DNA of 64,000 nt. It comes from Muricea muricata (lineage: Eukaryota; Cnidaria; Anthozoa; Malacalcyonacea; Plexauridae). Below, one piece after another: positions 11,384 to 23,643 of this stretch (positions are counted from its first letter, which is position 1; the number at the start of each line of letters is the position of its first letter). The stretch lies in NCBI GenBank assembly GCA_963855995.1, contig OY979723.1, positions 9,057,013 through 9,121,012 on the forward strand, read 5' to 3'. A program made the position numbers and the translations under genes. The notes under the pieces were generated by a model, which was not told where the DNA came from, searched no databases, and saw only the letters and a list, made by a program, of their open reading frames with translations.

Positions 11384-12045
11384 TTAGAATAAATTCGTAG
11401 GTGTTTACAAACAATAATCAACAAAACTTTATAAAAATTCGTCTGAAATTTGTTACTACATAAAAAAGCTAGAAGCAAAAAGCTATAGTCACTGGCCAGT
11501 GACTATCACTTCAAAGATAGCGAATCTCGACCAATCACAACACAGGAAAATCAATAGTCACCTGGAAATTTATATTAAAACTATTTAGTTAAATTCCTTT
11601 ACTGGCTGATAGTTTCAGCATATATAAGATTAGAGTTATTTCAAAAATATGCATAATTTAATGCACAATTAATAACTCAACTGTAGGTTTTGAATCTATC
11701 GATTCATTTTTGCAAGTAATAAGCAAGTGTAATCATTTGTTAATTGTGTATAAATTCTGCATATTTTCGGAATAACTCTATCTTAGTTATAGTTAACCTT
11801 ACCATATACAGTATCGTCAGGCCTGTGACCATGGGTTAGTACACATCTTTTTTGCTCCAGGAATTGAACCTGGAAACCTAATTTAATAGGTCCCCGCCAG
11901 GGCCACTATTTTGTTAATACGTTTTTCCCGTAAAAGAGCCCAACATAACAAAACCGCCAAGCCTTACTTTGTATTAGTTTACTAGTTAAACACGAGACGT
12001 AACTATACGGGACGCGAAGTCCGGAAAAGAGGTACTTACCCGCGG
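11384..12045. other. Gene-free stretch with a B-box repeat fragment
   Basis: AT-rich sequence. At 11855-11905 is another CTCCAGGAATTGAACCTGG block (complement of the tRNA-like B-box unit) followed by a GGTCCCCGCCAGGG remnant. No gene supported. Confidence 0.4.
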
Positions 12046-12351
12046 TTACGAAAATGACTCCAAAAGATTACTGTCCGTTTCAGAGATATCATCTTCTAAG
12101 GTCAGTAGTTGATGAACACTGGAGTGATGGTAGGCATTCTTCTCAACGTTCGTAAAACGATTTCTTGTTTTACCTTTGAATGAAGTACCTCCAGCCACTG
12201 AACGCGTGGAGAAACTGGAGAGCAGTGGAGGTTTCAGGTCTCGGTCAGGTGGATTGGGATGAAATTCAAATGCTTTCCTTCTCCAAAACCTGATCCGTGA
12301 TCTTGGAAGCCGTTCATTCTGTACAAAGCTCCGATTGCAAGTTTTCATCAA
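12046..12351 (-). CDS. Hypothetical 101-residue open frame (possible exon)
   Basis: The minus-strand frame opens with MMKTCNRSFV and ends NLLESFS followed by TAA. A consensus donor (GGTAAGTACC) lies a few bases past the stop. Composition is protein-like (basic N-terminal half, acidic DDISETDS near the end), with no hydrophobic segment or known domain. It appears single copy here. It could be a leader ORF in a 5' exon, a small protein or chance. Confidence 0.25.
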   Translation of the reverse strand: MMKTCNRSFVQNERLPRSRIRFWRRKAFEFHPNPPDRDLKPPLLSSFSTRSVAGGTSFKGKTRNRFTNVEKNAYHHSSVHQLLTLEDDISETDSNLLESFS

Positions 12352-13228
12352 AATAGGTAAACAGAATTCAGCAGCATGTTGGACTTAGACAAACATTCGT
12401 TTATCTGCTTCTTCTATGCTACATGGCATTCAAAATCCACATACTGATTGGCGACCCGCTGTCCTGTCGTCTAGACATCCACGATAGTCCAGGTGTGTCG
12501 ATGTTTCGACTAGTGCTTTGACGAGGAAAGGACCGTTATGATTCCAACGTATCATTCCAAAACATTTTGCTGCTGAGGTTAAGCAGATGAACGACGCACT
12601 TACGATGGAGTCATGGTGGTGCTCTAGAACAGAACGGTCTGTTTATGTCCTTAAAATCCTCAATCATCATTTGTGATATTTTGGCACCTGTGACCAACAT
12701 GATCTGTGGTCATACATCAGGCATACGTCTTGATTGTGACCTCAAGTTTCTACTCCACATATCACTTTGTTTGATCTTTTCCATCAGTTTGTTGCGGCGA
12801 TAAAGAAATTTCAAAATCCGAACTTAACTGGTCTTTTGGGGGGAAGTTCATACAAGCATCAAGAATGTCAGCCTCTGGCTCAAATTTTAGGGCAAAACAA
12901 AGGTGAAGTGACAAAGGTTAAATCACATCATTGTTTTGGCTTTGGTAAAACAATGATCTGACTTACCAAGTGCTTACTTCGTTTTCTTTTGCCGCAATAT
13001 CTGGGCAGGAACCTGCGAAGGAGACTTTATATGTGATAAACACACGTAAATTTTCACATTATAGAAAACTCAAAGTAAATTAACTAAATTTTCGGTATGA
13101 GCCAAAATATTCTATTGATTTGTGTTAACCGTTAAAATGGAAAAAAACCCTTTGAACAATGTTATTGTTACCTTTAAAAGACCTCAATTAATAACTGACT
13201 GTTTCTACTCATTACACTTTTGATGATG
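12352..13228. other. Gene-free stretch
   Basis: Moderately AT-rich, with only short, unsupported open frames (for example 12767-12961). No RNA gene or clear repeat structure seen. Confidence 0.35.
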
Positions 13229-13443
13229 AAAAAAGCAATATTTTCAATATTTCACTAGCGTCTCTCGTGCAATTTGCACAACATAAAATCTATAAATCGC
13301 CATTTTTATGTCTTTTTCACTTCTTCCAAAAATTCCACCTCGAGTTTAATTAAACGCCTGTAATACATCTTGGCCGATATTTCATAGAAATTTTTTGTAT
13401 TGCACGAGAGACGTTTGGGAAACATTGAAAATATTGCTTTTTT
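13229..13443. mobile_element. MITE-like inverted repeat (~215 bp)
   Basis: The ends AAAAAAGCAATATTTTCAAT and the complement near 13420-13443 pair, and the inner GTCTCTCGTGCAA is matched by TTGCACGAGAGAC. The interior is non-coding. A GACGTCTCTCGTG fragment at 38373 may be a relic of the same family. Confidence 0.65.
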
Positions 13444-14696
13444 TTTTTTTATTTTTTTTCGGTGTCAGAAGTCGGTGCAGCGCTCATGGGTGATACCGCT
13501 GGCACAAACCACGTGAGCCGACCTAAACACGGCGTTTAAACTCAATTTCTAGCGAAATGTGTCAACAAAACACGCATTTAAACGTGCATGCTAGAACATC
13601 TAAACCGCAAGAAGGTTTTACGTGCAAAGATTCTCATGCAAAATGCTTTAAAACGACAAATTCCAGCGATGTGTCGCGGTGAAGTTTTGAGAGCGTGTTT
13701 CCGTCATTTTCTGGTTTATTCCTACTTTTAAGGAAATTTAGAAATTTCTACACAAGAATCAAACGCAAATTCTACTGAAATATCTACATACATACATACA
13801 AAATGAAGATCGGTGAAGGAACTTCGCAAAAATATTCATTTTTGTACTTTCGAACGGCGTTTTTCCTATGCTTTTGACTGAAAACACGACGAACGACACT
13901 TGCCAGAGCAATTTGCGTGGCGCGTGGAATGACGTGAGCACGGGGACACAAAAATTGAGGTTATTGAGTGCGAGTTCCCTATCTGTATATATCTGATCTG
14001 TGATACAGCTTCTTCTGAATCAGGAACAAGGAACTTGCTCGGAGCATGTCGACACAAAGTGGTAGTTTCGGCGTTCCTCGGAATTCGTCGGTTTCCGACG
14101 CTGCTCGAAGATTTTCCGAATACTATTTTTTCAAAATTTTTCTCTAGCTCGAAGATTTTGCTCCTTGAAAGTCCTCTAAATTTTCATGCATCCTAACTTT
14201 GTTTTAAGGTAATATGCTTTATTTTCTATCATTATTTGTAGCAAAGTACTTAGATTGTGCATAGAGATCGATTTTTGAGAGATCAGACTGGAAATAAGTA
14301 CAATTTTCGAGTATTGTAAGTTTGTGCTTTCCAAGCATGGCTATGGTCGCATGTAAGATTAAGGCTACCGTTTTCAGTTGAAGTTGGTTCGATAATAATA
14401 CCATGAAATCCGCTATAGAAACTGAATGAGGTCTTGAATTGTTGAGATTGTCGAAGAAAGTATGCTGAGACAGTTCTATGTATAGAGTTGGTTCTGGTTC
14501 AAATTTATTGAAAAAAGGCAATTTAATTTTAATTTTGTGAATTTCGATTACAAAACATGCCTTGGACTGTCGACCAATTGATTTCGTCAGGCGATTACAG
14601 ACTTGTGAGAGGAGGGGGGTAGCCTAATTACTAAAATGTAGTGAAAAAAGGACTTTCCATCTAATGGTGGGAGCAGGTTGGCGGGAACACTGGAGA
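13444..14696. other. Gene-free stretch
   Basis: A poly-T tract at 13440-13460 is followed by unique-looking sequence. The fragment 14208-14265 repeats that at 3689-3745. Antisense open frames at 13759-14057 and 14219-14521 have no recognisable content. Confidence 0.35.
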
Positions 14697-15240
14697 ATAA
14701 AGGTCCTGTCACAATGCAATTTTTCTTGCAACTTGAAATGCAATTCTACTATTGGGAGATGTAAAATTGGCAAATGCAAGTTTCCATCACAGTTTGCTGG
14801 GGTTTTTTAACGTACCAAACATTTGTCACAAATTTACTTAAGAGTAGATTTTCCCTGTAGCAAAAAAGATGGCAAATGTCGATTTTACCAGAGTGCATGG
14901 CAGTCTGAAATTGTTTAAAAAGGCAAATTAACGTCTTTTGAAGAACAGACAGAAGACAATAGGTTATTTTCACACTTGTGTTAAAATTTCAATCCAGTAG
15001 CTTTGTTTCTTGTCATCTTTTCCCACGTATTCTTTCTTGATACCTGCAATGCATTCTGGTAAAATCGACATGTCGCCATCTTTTTTGCTACGGTGAATGC
15101 AAGGAAAAGTGCACCGTGTGACAGGGCCTTAAGGGTAAGAGGTGGATAGAGAAGGAGACGGAGCAGTTACAAGTGCAAGAAAAATTGCACCGTGTGACAG
15201 GGCCTTGAGGGTGGGAGGTGGATAGGAGAAGACGGAGCAG
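14697..15240. mobile_element. Composite: CCTGTCACA-end repeat with nested MITE and 67-bp duplication
   Basis: The left end (about 14699-14735, CCTGTCAC then GCAATTTTTCTTGCA) is inverted relative to 15165-15207 (TGCAAGAAAAATTGCACC, GTGTGACAGG). The right end is present twice as a ~67-bp tandem duplication (15107-15240). A second inverted-repeat element (14857-15091) lies inside. Confidence 0.6.
14857..15091. mobile_element. GTAGCAAAA-end MITE, copy 1
   Basis: Begins GTAGCAAAAAAGATGGC and ends GCCATCTTTTTTGCTAC, with the inner TGTCGATTTTACCAGA also inverted (TCTGGTAAAATCGACA). It is 235 bp. Relatives lie near the outer ends of the giant palindrome (20552-20781 and 34621-34850). Confidence 0.75.
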
Positions 15241-17264
15241 GATGTGGGAGTCGTGCAAGGTCGGGATGTTAAAAAAGAACAAGGAATGTTATGTTTTAAT
15301 GCCTTTTAGACTTTTCTTGAGGCAATTAAAATTCAAACTGTCAAATCCAAACACTGTACAGAATGGCCGACTTTACGTGGTCTTTAGTTTTTACACAACC
15401 ACTTGCATTGTTATCGTTTGCAGTTTGTTTACCATTTCAGTTATCTATCTTCAATAGAATTCTTTGAAATTTGTTTGTAGATCGACAAAATGCTTAACCT
15501 CCTCTCAACAACTGGCAGATTATGAAAAATGAAATTGTTAAAGGTATTGGAATATTGCATGTACAATATTGAATATGGGACAATTTGGGACAGTATAATT
15601 TTGGACATGACGGTTTCATTCTCACCTAATTTGACGATTATTTTGTGGGTACACATACCGTGGAATCTCATGTGCTCCAGAAGCATTTTAATCTTAGAAA
15701 AAGTCAAATAATGATGAACTGTGTTTTAAAAGAAAGTTAGAATCTTATTTGGTTCAAATCAATTGAATTATGGCCCAAGAGTTCATGAAAACACATACAA
15801 AAGGCTTTCTTAAAAAACTGAAATATCAAATCTAGCAATTTTATATGTTATGCCTCTAAACAACACAATTCTGTTTCTAAAAATTGGTACCCTACTAGAC
15901 CTATATGCATGATTATACTAATTTGGACATATTTATTTTTACCCATTAAAATATAAATTTGTGTTTAATCATTCGTGTTTGTCATTATTTGACTTTGTAA
16001 TGTTGGTTAAACATAAGGAGATTGAGGTGACTTTGCCAGAAACAAAAACATCCATTATTATACTAAAATTTCAATATATATAGCAATTAAAACTAACCAC
16101 AGGAAATATATTTCTACTTTTTAATTGAAATGTTTCTGTTATATGCACTATATCATATTTTTGATAAAAAATTACAACACCTATGTTATTTCCTGGTTTA
16201 CTATCTCAATCATCTTTTGTTTAAGCTGGCTTTGAGTGTTCATTTGAAAGTTTGGAAAGTTCATTTGAAAATCACAATAGTTCTCAATGTTATATTGGAC
16301 CCTTTAAAGTTAAAAAAATACTTTGTAATATTTTATACTACTGGTAATTTATCTTAGATACAGACTTTGTGATTTTGTACTAGAATGTTGACTTTCAAAC
16401 TTTAAGATGAACTACTTATTAAGGACAAAATAAGCTAGCATATTGTCTTTTGTTTACAAAGTGGAACTTGTTTGGAATTGAGATGAACTGATGCAGTTGT
16501 TCATTAACTTTATCAATTAATTACATATCTTAAATGAAAAAGAAAACCACAACTTGCCAAATAAATTCTGTGGGCTCTTTTTATTAGCAAAGAAAAGATG
16601 TGGCGGATGTAAGAATTTAAGAGTAAAAAAGTTTCCTTGGACTAAAAAAATTGACAGTATGCCAGATTTTCTAGATAAACAAGCAGTACAGATGTTGGCC
16701 AATAATAAGTATAAGTAACTACAATTTTTAATTTTAAAAGTTTTCTATTGATGCCTGGATACAGTAAATACTTTACCAGAGTTCTTCGTATTACATCGAC
16801 TTGAAAAAGTTTTAAGTCACATGAAGCTTTTAGTTGATACTATGCAATTTCAAATTTTACAGACTTCTTAATTAACATGCCAAATTTACCTTGTTGAACA
16901 TAAGGTCTTTCCTGAGAAAAAGTAAAACTGTCTGGCATTATATGGAGTAGAATAATTTAAATTAGTTTGAGACTTTGATTTGATAACAATTTTGGTTTGT
17001 ACTATTTACAATACAAGTGACCGGGTTGTATCGGATATACAAACCCAAGCTGAAGGCGAGATATCTGACATACACAGATGCGAATGTTGTAAATGGCTTG
17101 TGAAACTGTCAATTTTATACATCAGATCTATAGCAAAGTGATTTTGAAAATACCGATTCTGTAAGATGAGAAAATGATTTCTTTTGTGTTTCCTGTATGA
17201 TTTATTACTTTATAAGTTTCTTAATTAAAATTACAACATATTGCCTACTGGAACTTTTTATATT
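15241..17264. other. Gene-free stretch
   Basis: AT-rich. Overlapping open frames on opposite strands at 15441-15711 are mutual shadows without domain content. At 17027-17075 there is a half-hairpin fragment with AAGCTGAAGGCGAG. No supported gene. Confidence 0.35.
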
Positions 17265-18500
17265 GTTTGGTTGTGGTGAATTTGTATTTTGGCAATTGAA
17301 ATATTTCTGAATTTGTATGTGCATTTCCTTTGCTTCAGTTCAAGTTTACATTTCAAATATTCCACTTTGTAATACTTGCGTGGTTATAATAATATAAGAA
17401 AACAGGTTTACATGGCTCTTGAATATAGTCTTTTCAACAAGTAAGTAAAGATGAATTTATTCTTCAAAGAGATATGTTCCTAACCTGATAATGGTACCTT
17501 CCAAAAAGACTAAATTTAAATTGATTCTTCGAATAAATTTTTTACTTTTCAATCCAAGATCAATCTAAGTTATGTATTTCTACTTTTATTTTGGTCTCTT
17601 TAACACTGAAACTATCAATTGTATATAAAGCAACTTCACTATCGAGTGACTTCATTAGTTGCTGGGCAAAGCCAAAGCATTGATTTTTCGGCTGTTTTCA
17701 ATGAAAAATAGAATTTTGCCCAAAGTTATCTCAAATAAATTATCACAATTTGAACAAAAAGCTTCTGTTCTTGTGCCCACCAGAAAAATGAGATGTCTGA
17801 GACTTTCTTTGTATTTTTTTGCGAAAAATAGATCGCATGCACTGTTATGCAAAGAAAAGTGTAAGAGATTGGTTTCTGAAAAATGTCGTGCTACACACAA
17901 TATTCTAAAAATGCTTGGTTTTTATTCTATGTATTTTTGAATTTTTTGTTAAAAAAAAATAAAGGTAGCAATGTTTAGTGCATTTCACATTGTCAGGTTA
18001 GAAACGCAATAAGAAAAATGTGGCTCCGAACATTACAGCTTGGTCAATTTGGAATTTATAAAAAAATCGTTTCTTCGTTGTTTTTCGACGTTTTGAAGGG
18101 TTGTTTCGAGTACAAAAAAGTATTTTTAGGAAGAATTATGTGCCCACGTTACATGTCTCAAAGCCATCAAAATTCGTTGGTAATTCGTGCATGTATTTTT
18201 TCTGACTTATAAAAGCACAATTGATTAAAAATGATATTTTTCTTTTGACAAAAATACCTTTCTTCTGTGAGGCTGGCTGTATTTGATAAAGCGTTGGTCA
18301 ACGCTCCGCCAAAACTCGTGGGTTTTCTCCGGGTACTCCGGTTCTTCCCACTGGGAGAGTTGACAGGGTAGTTACATATGGTTATAAAAATGTGACTAAC
18401 TTTTGAAAACCTTTCTACTTAGACTTGTTAAGCCTTCTCGTCATCTCTATCAGTTGCATGTTTTGAGCCACATGTTTTTCTTTGTAATTGTGAAACAACT
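17265..18500. repeat. Diverged ~1.1 kb repeat, copy 2
   Basis: Colinear partner of 7209-8300. At 18269-18375 it carries an extra SINE-tail-like insertion (GTGGGTTTTCTCCGGGTACT, then GGGAGAGTTGACAGGGTAG) that has a counterpart at 24640-24690. Confidence 0.6.
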
Positions 18501-18689
18501 CGTTATATGCTGGGTAAACCTTTGCAAAACTCTCAAAATTTATCACTTCAAGTTGTTTCATTGTTATAATATATTTTGAAGTATAAACATTTACTTACGT
18601 TGAAAAGACCCAAGTTTTTTAGGACTTTGCTCATTCACTTGTGTTATTGTTCTCTCTGCCATGTTCTGTTTTCTTCTGTTGTTATTTTA

Positions 18690-18973
18690 ATAAGTACAAT
18701 GTGTGGTAGTTAATCTCTTTTTATTGTTATTCAAATTGTATGTAATCTTTACAAATTTTTTCAATAAATTGTTTACAAAATTTACTTGTGACCCCTTTTT
18801 AATTAAAAATTCAATTCCCATGGGAATTGAGAAATTGAATAAAAAAAATCCCCCTACCCCGGCCAGCTCCCCAAGTGCCACTTCCACCTAAGTAGAAGTA
18901 CTTATACATGTAGTACAAGTACTTCTACTTATTCACGGTGGAAGTAGCACTCGGAGAACTGGCCGGGGTAGCC
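18690..18973. repeat. Hairpin repeat (CCCCGGCCAG ends) with left flank, copy 1
   Basis: The arms ACCCCGGCCAGCTCCCCAAG (from about 18856) and the complement ending near 18971 enclose a second hairpin made of AAGTAGAAGTACTT and AAGTACTTCTACTT. An inverted copy with the same flank lies at 37119-37345. Confidence 0.7.
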
Positions 18974-19805
18974 GGCAAAGAGAAGACCAACTTTGCAAGT
19001 GCTAATACAATTGCTAAGTTGATCTTCCCTAGAGAGCAGCCGCGCGTACCTAACAAATTAAAACAACAAACGTTAGTGACTTAAGTACTTAGCATGCAAA
19101 TTTGATTCCCAAAGCCAAAATGTCAAGTGCCCCCCGCTGATCCTACCAACTGCCTACCTGCCTCAGTTCTAAGCTGTCTTCCTCAGTTCTAAGCTCCTGC
19201 ATTCCATTCGTTACCTTCACTTTCCTCACCATCGCACAGTCACTCACAGCTGATAAACCCGCATGCACCACCACCACCCCGACTGCCACCCAATTTCGAA
19301 AATTAAAAGAGTTAAAATTTCGGTAAAGTATGCATTTTAAATGCAATTTATTTGGATATTTTAGATCAAACGTAAACAGAAAAAGCTCGTACATAAAAAC
19401 AGGTGAGAATTCTATTTAAAATTTGCTTGCAAAATATAAAACTTAATTCGCATTTTTCTTAGTTAATAGTATAGATCAATTTAGTTGATGTTGAAACCTA
19501 CTCTTAACTGTTTTGTTAGAAGTGACGACAGATTTTGGTTTTTAAGCATACTTTCAAAAATTTTAATTCCTTTAATAAACCTAATCCCATGCAACTTACA
19601 CACGGCGCACACCCTCGCAGTCCATACATTTAGCTAATAAATTACGTTATAAACAAAAAAGCAAAATAAAAAGATAAATTACGTTATCTCTAGCTACTTA
19701 AACCCACTTAGACTGAGTTTTTGATTGAATTTTCAAACGTAAAACCTTAGCTGAATGGGCATGGGCTTTTCGTTGTGTTAACTGTTCCGGAGTAAATATA
19801 AACCT
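18974..19805. other. Gene-free stretch
   Basis: Unremarkable AT-rich sequence with one short minus-strand open frame (19143-19394) that has no recognisable content. Confidence 0.3.
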
Positions 19806-20047
19806 GGGGCCGGTTGTATCAAAGGCGTTTAGCTTAAACGGTGGATAAGTGAAATTTAAAAATCAGTTTTACACCTAGTACGGAACCGAAATTATGAGTT
19901 GAAATAGAATAAATATTTAGTTTTATATATAATTGTTCTTCTCAGGTCAAATAACTTCAGCTGGTTTGTTTATACAACATGGAAACGTGTTTCATATTTT
20001 TGACTTATCCACCGTTTAAGCTAAACGCCTTTGATACAACCGGCCCC
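19806..20047. mobile_element. GGGGCCGGTTGT-end MITE, copy 1
   Basis: Terminal inverted repeats of about 50 bp (GGGGCCGGTTGTATCAAAGG and its complement) enclose a short AT-rich core. Related elements with the same GGGGCCGGTTGT/ACAACCGGCCCC ends occur in introns at 46469-46616 and 52903-53129. Confidence 0.8.
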
Positions 20048-20517
20048 TGATACTTACCAAAGTCCAAGGCTGGGTCAAATAAGCATGAGAATTAGGCAAA
20101 AATAAAAAGCAATTGAAACTCAACAGATTCACTAAAGTTGTTTTTTTTTTTTTGGCAACTTATATCCTTAAGTGTAGATGACATGCAATTTTTAATGCCG
20201 TAATTCTCACACTTATTTAACCGAAACGCCTTCATTTGCATGGTACCTCGCAGCTGCTCTCAAACCACCTTCGTAATTTGCTTTAGTGTACACAAACAAT
20301 GACTTCATTGTTCCTGCTTACCAAAACAAATCTGAAAGCACCAAGATACTTATCATATTAATAATCAAAGAGGATTCGCATTATGCAGTAATTACCATAA
20401 ACAGACGCATCACCATTGAAACAAAGCATGCCGTATTCCCATGGGAATTTAAAATGCACAAAAAAATATAATGATCCTACTGATTTGCATGGATGTATGA
20501 ACCAAATTAGCTAAGAA
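20048..20517. other. Left flank of the giant palindrome
   Basis: AT-rich with a 12-T run at 20141. It shows no similarity to the right flank (34885 onward), which fixes the outer border of the palindrome at about 20518. No gene seen. Confidence 0.4.
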
Positions 20518-20551
20518 ACAAAGAAATGATATATTCCCTTGGGAATTTAAT

Positions 20552-20781
20552 GTAGCAAAAAGATGGCGGGTGTTGATTTTACCAGAATGCCTTGCGGTCT
20601 GAAATCGTTTAAAAACTTAAGGTAAATTAACCTCGTTTGAGGAACAGACAGATAGGTTATTTTGTCACTTGTGTTAAAATTCCGTCCATTAGCTTATCTT
20701 AAATATCATTTCACTGGTATTCTTGATTGATACCCGCATTAAATTCTGGTAAAATCGACATGCCACCATCTGTTTTGCTAC
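20552..20781. mobile_element. GTAGCAAAA-end MITE, copy 2 (left arm)
   Basis: Same termini and inner inverted TTTTACCAGA block as 14857-15091. It lies 34 bp inside the left border of the giant palindrome. Confidence 0.75.
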
Positions 20782-21198
20782 GGTGAATTGGAATACAAGT
20801 CACATTTTCTCGCTTTTTAACCAGAGAACACATTCTTTAAAGGTAGAACGACGGAATTGATCGTTTGCAATCGACGCCATCTTTGTTGACGTTTGAAACA
20901 CATGGCAACCACAAAGTATCTATTCATTATATCTGATCCTATCGAGCCATACATCTTTAAAGTATCATTCATAATACGCTAAAACTAACGATGAAATAGT
21001 AAATTGACACTAGTGTTTCGCTGTAAACAGCTGAAGTAATCTGCAGAGTCAACCAAGATGGCGCCCAATCACACGAAATGACGGCATGTGCAAACCAAGA
21101 ATAGTGACAAAATGCATCAACTATAATTTAGTGGCATTATTACGAAACTTATTTTTGTAAAACGTTCAATCCTACATGTTATTTTGTTTTGTTTTTAG

Positions 21199-21244
21199 AA
21201 ATATCCAAATCCAAATGTTAGAGACGAAATTTCCAGGCGTTAAG
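21199..21244 (+). other. Exon-like module B, copy 2 (left arm)
   Basis: A 46-nt block between GTTTTTAG and GTATTG, reading NIQIQMLETKFPGVK in one frame. It aligns without gaps to 8381-8426. Confidence 0.4.
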
Positions 21245-21682
21245 GTATTGTTTCTTTAAAAAATATTGTCGACATTTACCATATTTTTACCTGTTTTTTG
21301 ACTCGAAAATTGACTGCCAAACTCCTAGATATTCTATTTAATTATTTTGTTGAATGTATTTGATATCAATGTTATTTCAATCCAATTTTTTTCACTTAAT
21401 TTGCTGTCTTTTCTTTTTCATTAACGAGAAATATCTATTAAATCCTCTTTGATCCCTCAATAATAAGTATCTTGTTTTCTACTAACTTGCACATTACCAC
21501 TACTTTCTATTACAATGTCGTGTCTTCTTATTCTTGTGGATTGTTGTTTTGTGGGTCTTGCCGTCCAGGATCGTTCATTCTTTTCTCTTCTTGTGCGTTT
21601 TTTTCACATCCCATCACCCTTTGCAATAGTAGAAAGAATTAAGTCATGAGATGATAGTTACGAATAATTTATAAACTATAAC

Positions 21683-21816
21683 GTGATAAGTTTCTTGTAC
21701 GTTTGCATGGTGAATACAATATACTTATTAAGCTTTGTGGAAACACCACGTAAATTTATTATTGCAATAATAAATTTACGTGGTGTTTCCACAAAGCTTA
21801 ATAAGTAAACTATAAC
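21683..21816. mobile_element. Left-arm-only insertion containing a perfect 86-bp palindrome
   Basis: The repeat AACTATAAC occurs at 21674-21682 and again at 21808-21816. The right arm has it once and lacks the 134 bp between. Within the insert, 21722-21807 is a perfect palindrome with no loop (43-bp arms, TACTTATTAAGCTTTG outward). The flanking 9-bp repeat looks like a target-site duplication. Confidence 0.8.
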
Positions 21817-21829
21817 ATATTAAGCACTT

Positions 21830-21962
21830 ATTGGATGAGGTTTTTGTGATATGCGAAATGATCAATGTCGAGGTAAGAGTTATCAGCCGAGCCGAAGGCG
21901 AGTCAGATAACTCTTACCAAGACATTGATAATTTTGCATATCACAAAAACCGAATCCGATAA
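21830..21962. repeat. ~130-bp hairpin, GAGCCGAAGGCGAG centre
   Basis: The arms GGTTTTTGTGATATGC and complement, and GGTAAGAGTTATC and complement, meet around CCGAGCCGAAGGCGAGTC. The same hairpin is in the right arm at 33573-33708. Confidence 0.75.
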
Positions 21963-22183
21963 TTGCTTTATTATACATTGTAAGTCTTTTTCCTCGAGCA
22001 ATTGACGAATTTCGCCTTCGGAAGAGCTTAAAAAGCAAGATGCCATAACATGAAACAGAAAATATCGAAAAAATGTTGTTGCCATGCCAACCATTGATGC
22101 CAACGAATACCGCATACTGTAATAATCTGCACCGTAGGCTCAACATGCAGATAACTCAGTTATCTGCTAGCAGATAACTGAGC

Positions 22184-22406
22184 CATAGAATAAGAATACA
22201 TAGAAGGGCCACTCGCGTCGGAGCCTTTGGAGTTTTTGAAGCCGCGCATGTCGCATTACGCACGTTATTAGCATTTTCTCAGCCAGTCAATTGCATTTTC
22301 TGGCCAATAGGAATGCTGAACTGGCTGGTGGCAGCCAGTAAACTGCATAAACATAGTGTGACATGTTGCACTGCTGAGTGGCCCTTCTATGTATTCTTAT
22401 TGTATG
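22184..22406. mobile_element. Young MITE inserted in the left arm with a 6-bp target-site duplication
   Basis: Terminal inverted repeats of about 31 bp (left CATAGAATAAGAATACATAG, matched on the right end apart from one base) are flanked by ACTGAG at 22177-22182 and 22407-22412. The right arm keeps the empty site with a single ACTGAG. The interior includes GGCCAATAGGAATGCTGAAC. An older relative is at about 6590-6710. Confidence 0.85.
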
Positions 22407-22492
22407 ACTGAGTTATCTGCAGATTGTGTGATAGTCGCATTTATCTGCATACAACTGACCAATCACAACGCATAAAACAACTGCAATGTATA

Positions 22493-22858
22493 GTAATTAA
22501 CACTTATTGACTGAGACCGAGGGAAACAGTATGTTTTGTGGACCAGAGACTGTCGATGTCGAGGGTCCACAAAACATACTGCTTTCCCGAGGTCTCAGTC
22601 AATAAGTATTTTATTATATACTGAGTGCCAAAAGAGAAGAAAAGTACCACAAATCAATCAAACATGTGTAAAAAGGATTACCTTTTACCTGACATGGCTA
22701 CGTGAGGCTTTGTGGATTTGTTGTCTACCGGTGAATAAAAGTAATGTCCACCGCTTAGCTACGTTGCCAGGGAGACAATAGAATTTCTCCACTATCACGT
22801 GATACGTTCTTAACCAATAAGAAACAGGAATAAATGAACTTTGACACTCAGTATATTA
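22493..22858. mobile_element. Left-arm-only insertion: hairpin plus ACTGAGTG-end MITE
   Basis: Absent from the right arm, which joins the flanks directly. The first part (22502-22607) is a hairpin with arms ACTTATTGACTGAGACCGAG and complement. The second (about 22615-22858) has inverted ends TATACTGAGTGCCAAA and TTTGACACTCAGTATA. Either one nested pair or two insertions. Confidence 0.7.
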
Positions 22859-23514
22859 TAAAATAGTATTAATTAGGCCGGCCAAATTATTGTGTAAGCT
22901 GTTAATATGAAATTTTTTTATTAAAATCTCGAGAATCATTAATAAATCGTGAGCAAAACACAAAAGAAAATCATAGCCGTGAAGGAGTCTTTATTTCTCA
23001 CACGCACACAACTTGCAGCTACCCTAATTTATGAATTTAGATTAAAATATCTCGAGAATTAAACAACACGTAAGGAATGTGTAAATTCTTAAAGCTCTTT
23101 CGAACAATAAAAATTAATATCTCGCACTAATCTCTCTCAAAAGCTCTCTCAAATTTATTACCAATATCTCTTCAACTATTACTTTGCAGGTGAAATGTAA
23201 CTTCTATCAAAACTAGCTTACTTCAAGCTGTTTGGGAATCAAGATTTTACGTGTCAACGAGATCAAATATGAATCTAAGATGGCAGACAGCGCATTAAAT
23301 TTCTATCTTTACGACCAACTCCCCAACGAAAGGCTTTAATTCGCTCGAAAGTCGAATTTTGTTTTTTTTTATTGTTTCAGGTAGTGAAAGATCCTGTGTG
23401 CTTTTTACAGTACTACCGACACTAGCAACGTTAGTGCGAGATGTTAATTTTTATTGAAACAAAAGCTGAACTGCTAAAAAAATGGAAACGACAAGATAAA
23501 ATAAAAAAACTTAC

Positions 23515-23643
23515 TTTCACTCTATCTTTGGATCTTCTTGGCTTCGGTTGTTCTCGTTTCATCGTGCTGTTTATGGTTTCATCTGGTTGGCGCACTCTCT
23601 TCATGGAGCATCAAGGCGGTCCAGTAGGTAACTAGCTCACTCG
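23515..23643 (-). pseudogene. Exon-like module A, copy 3 (left arm)
   Basis: The minus strand repeats the ELVTYWT region, QPDETIN-type segment and RSKDRVK, ending at GTAAGT. One extra base relative to copies 1 and 2 shifts the frame in the middle, so the N-terminal and C-terminal parts lie in different frames. Confidence 0.45.
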
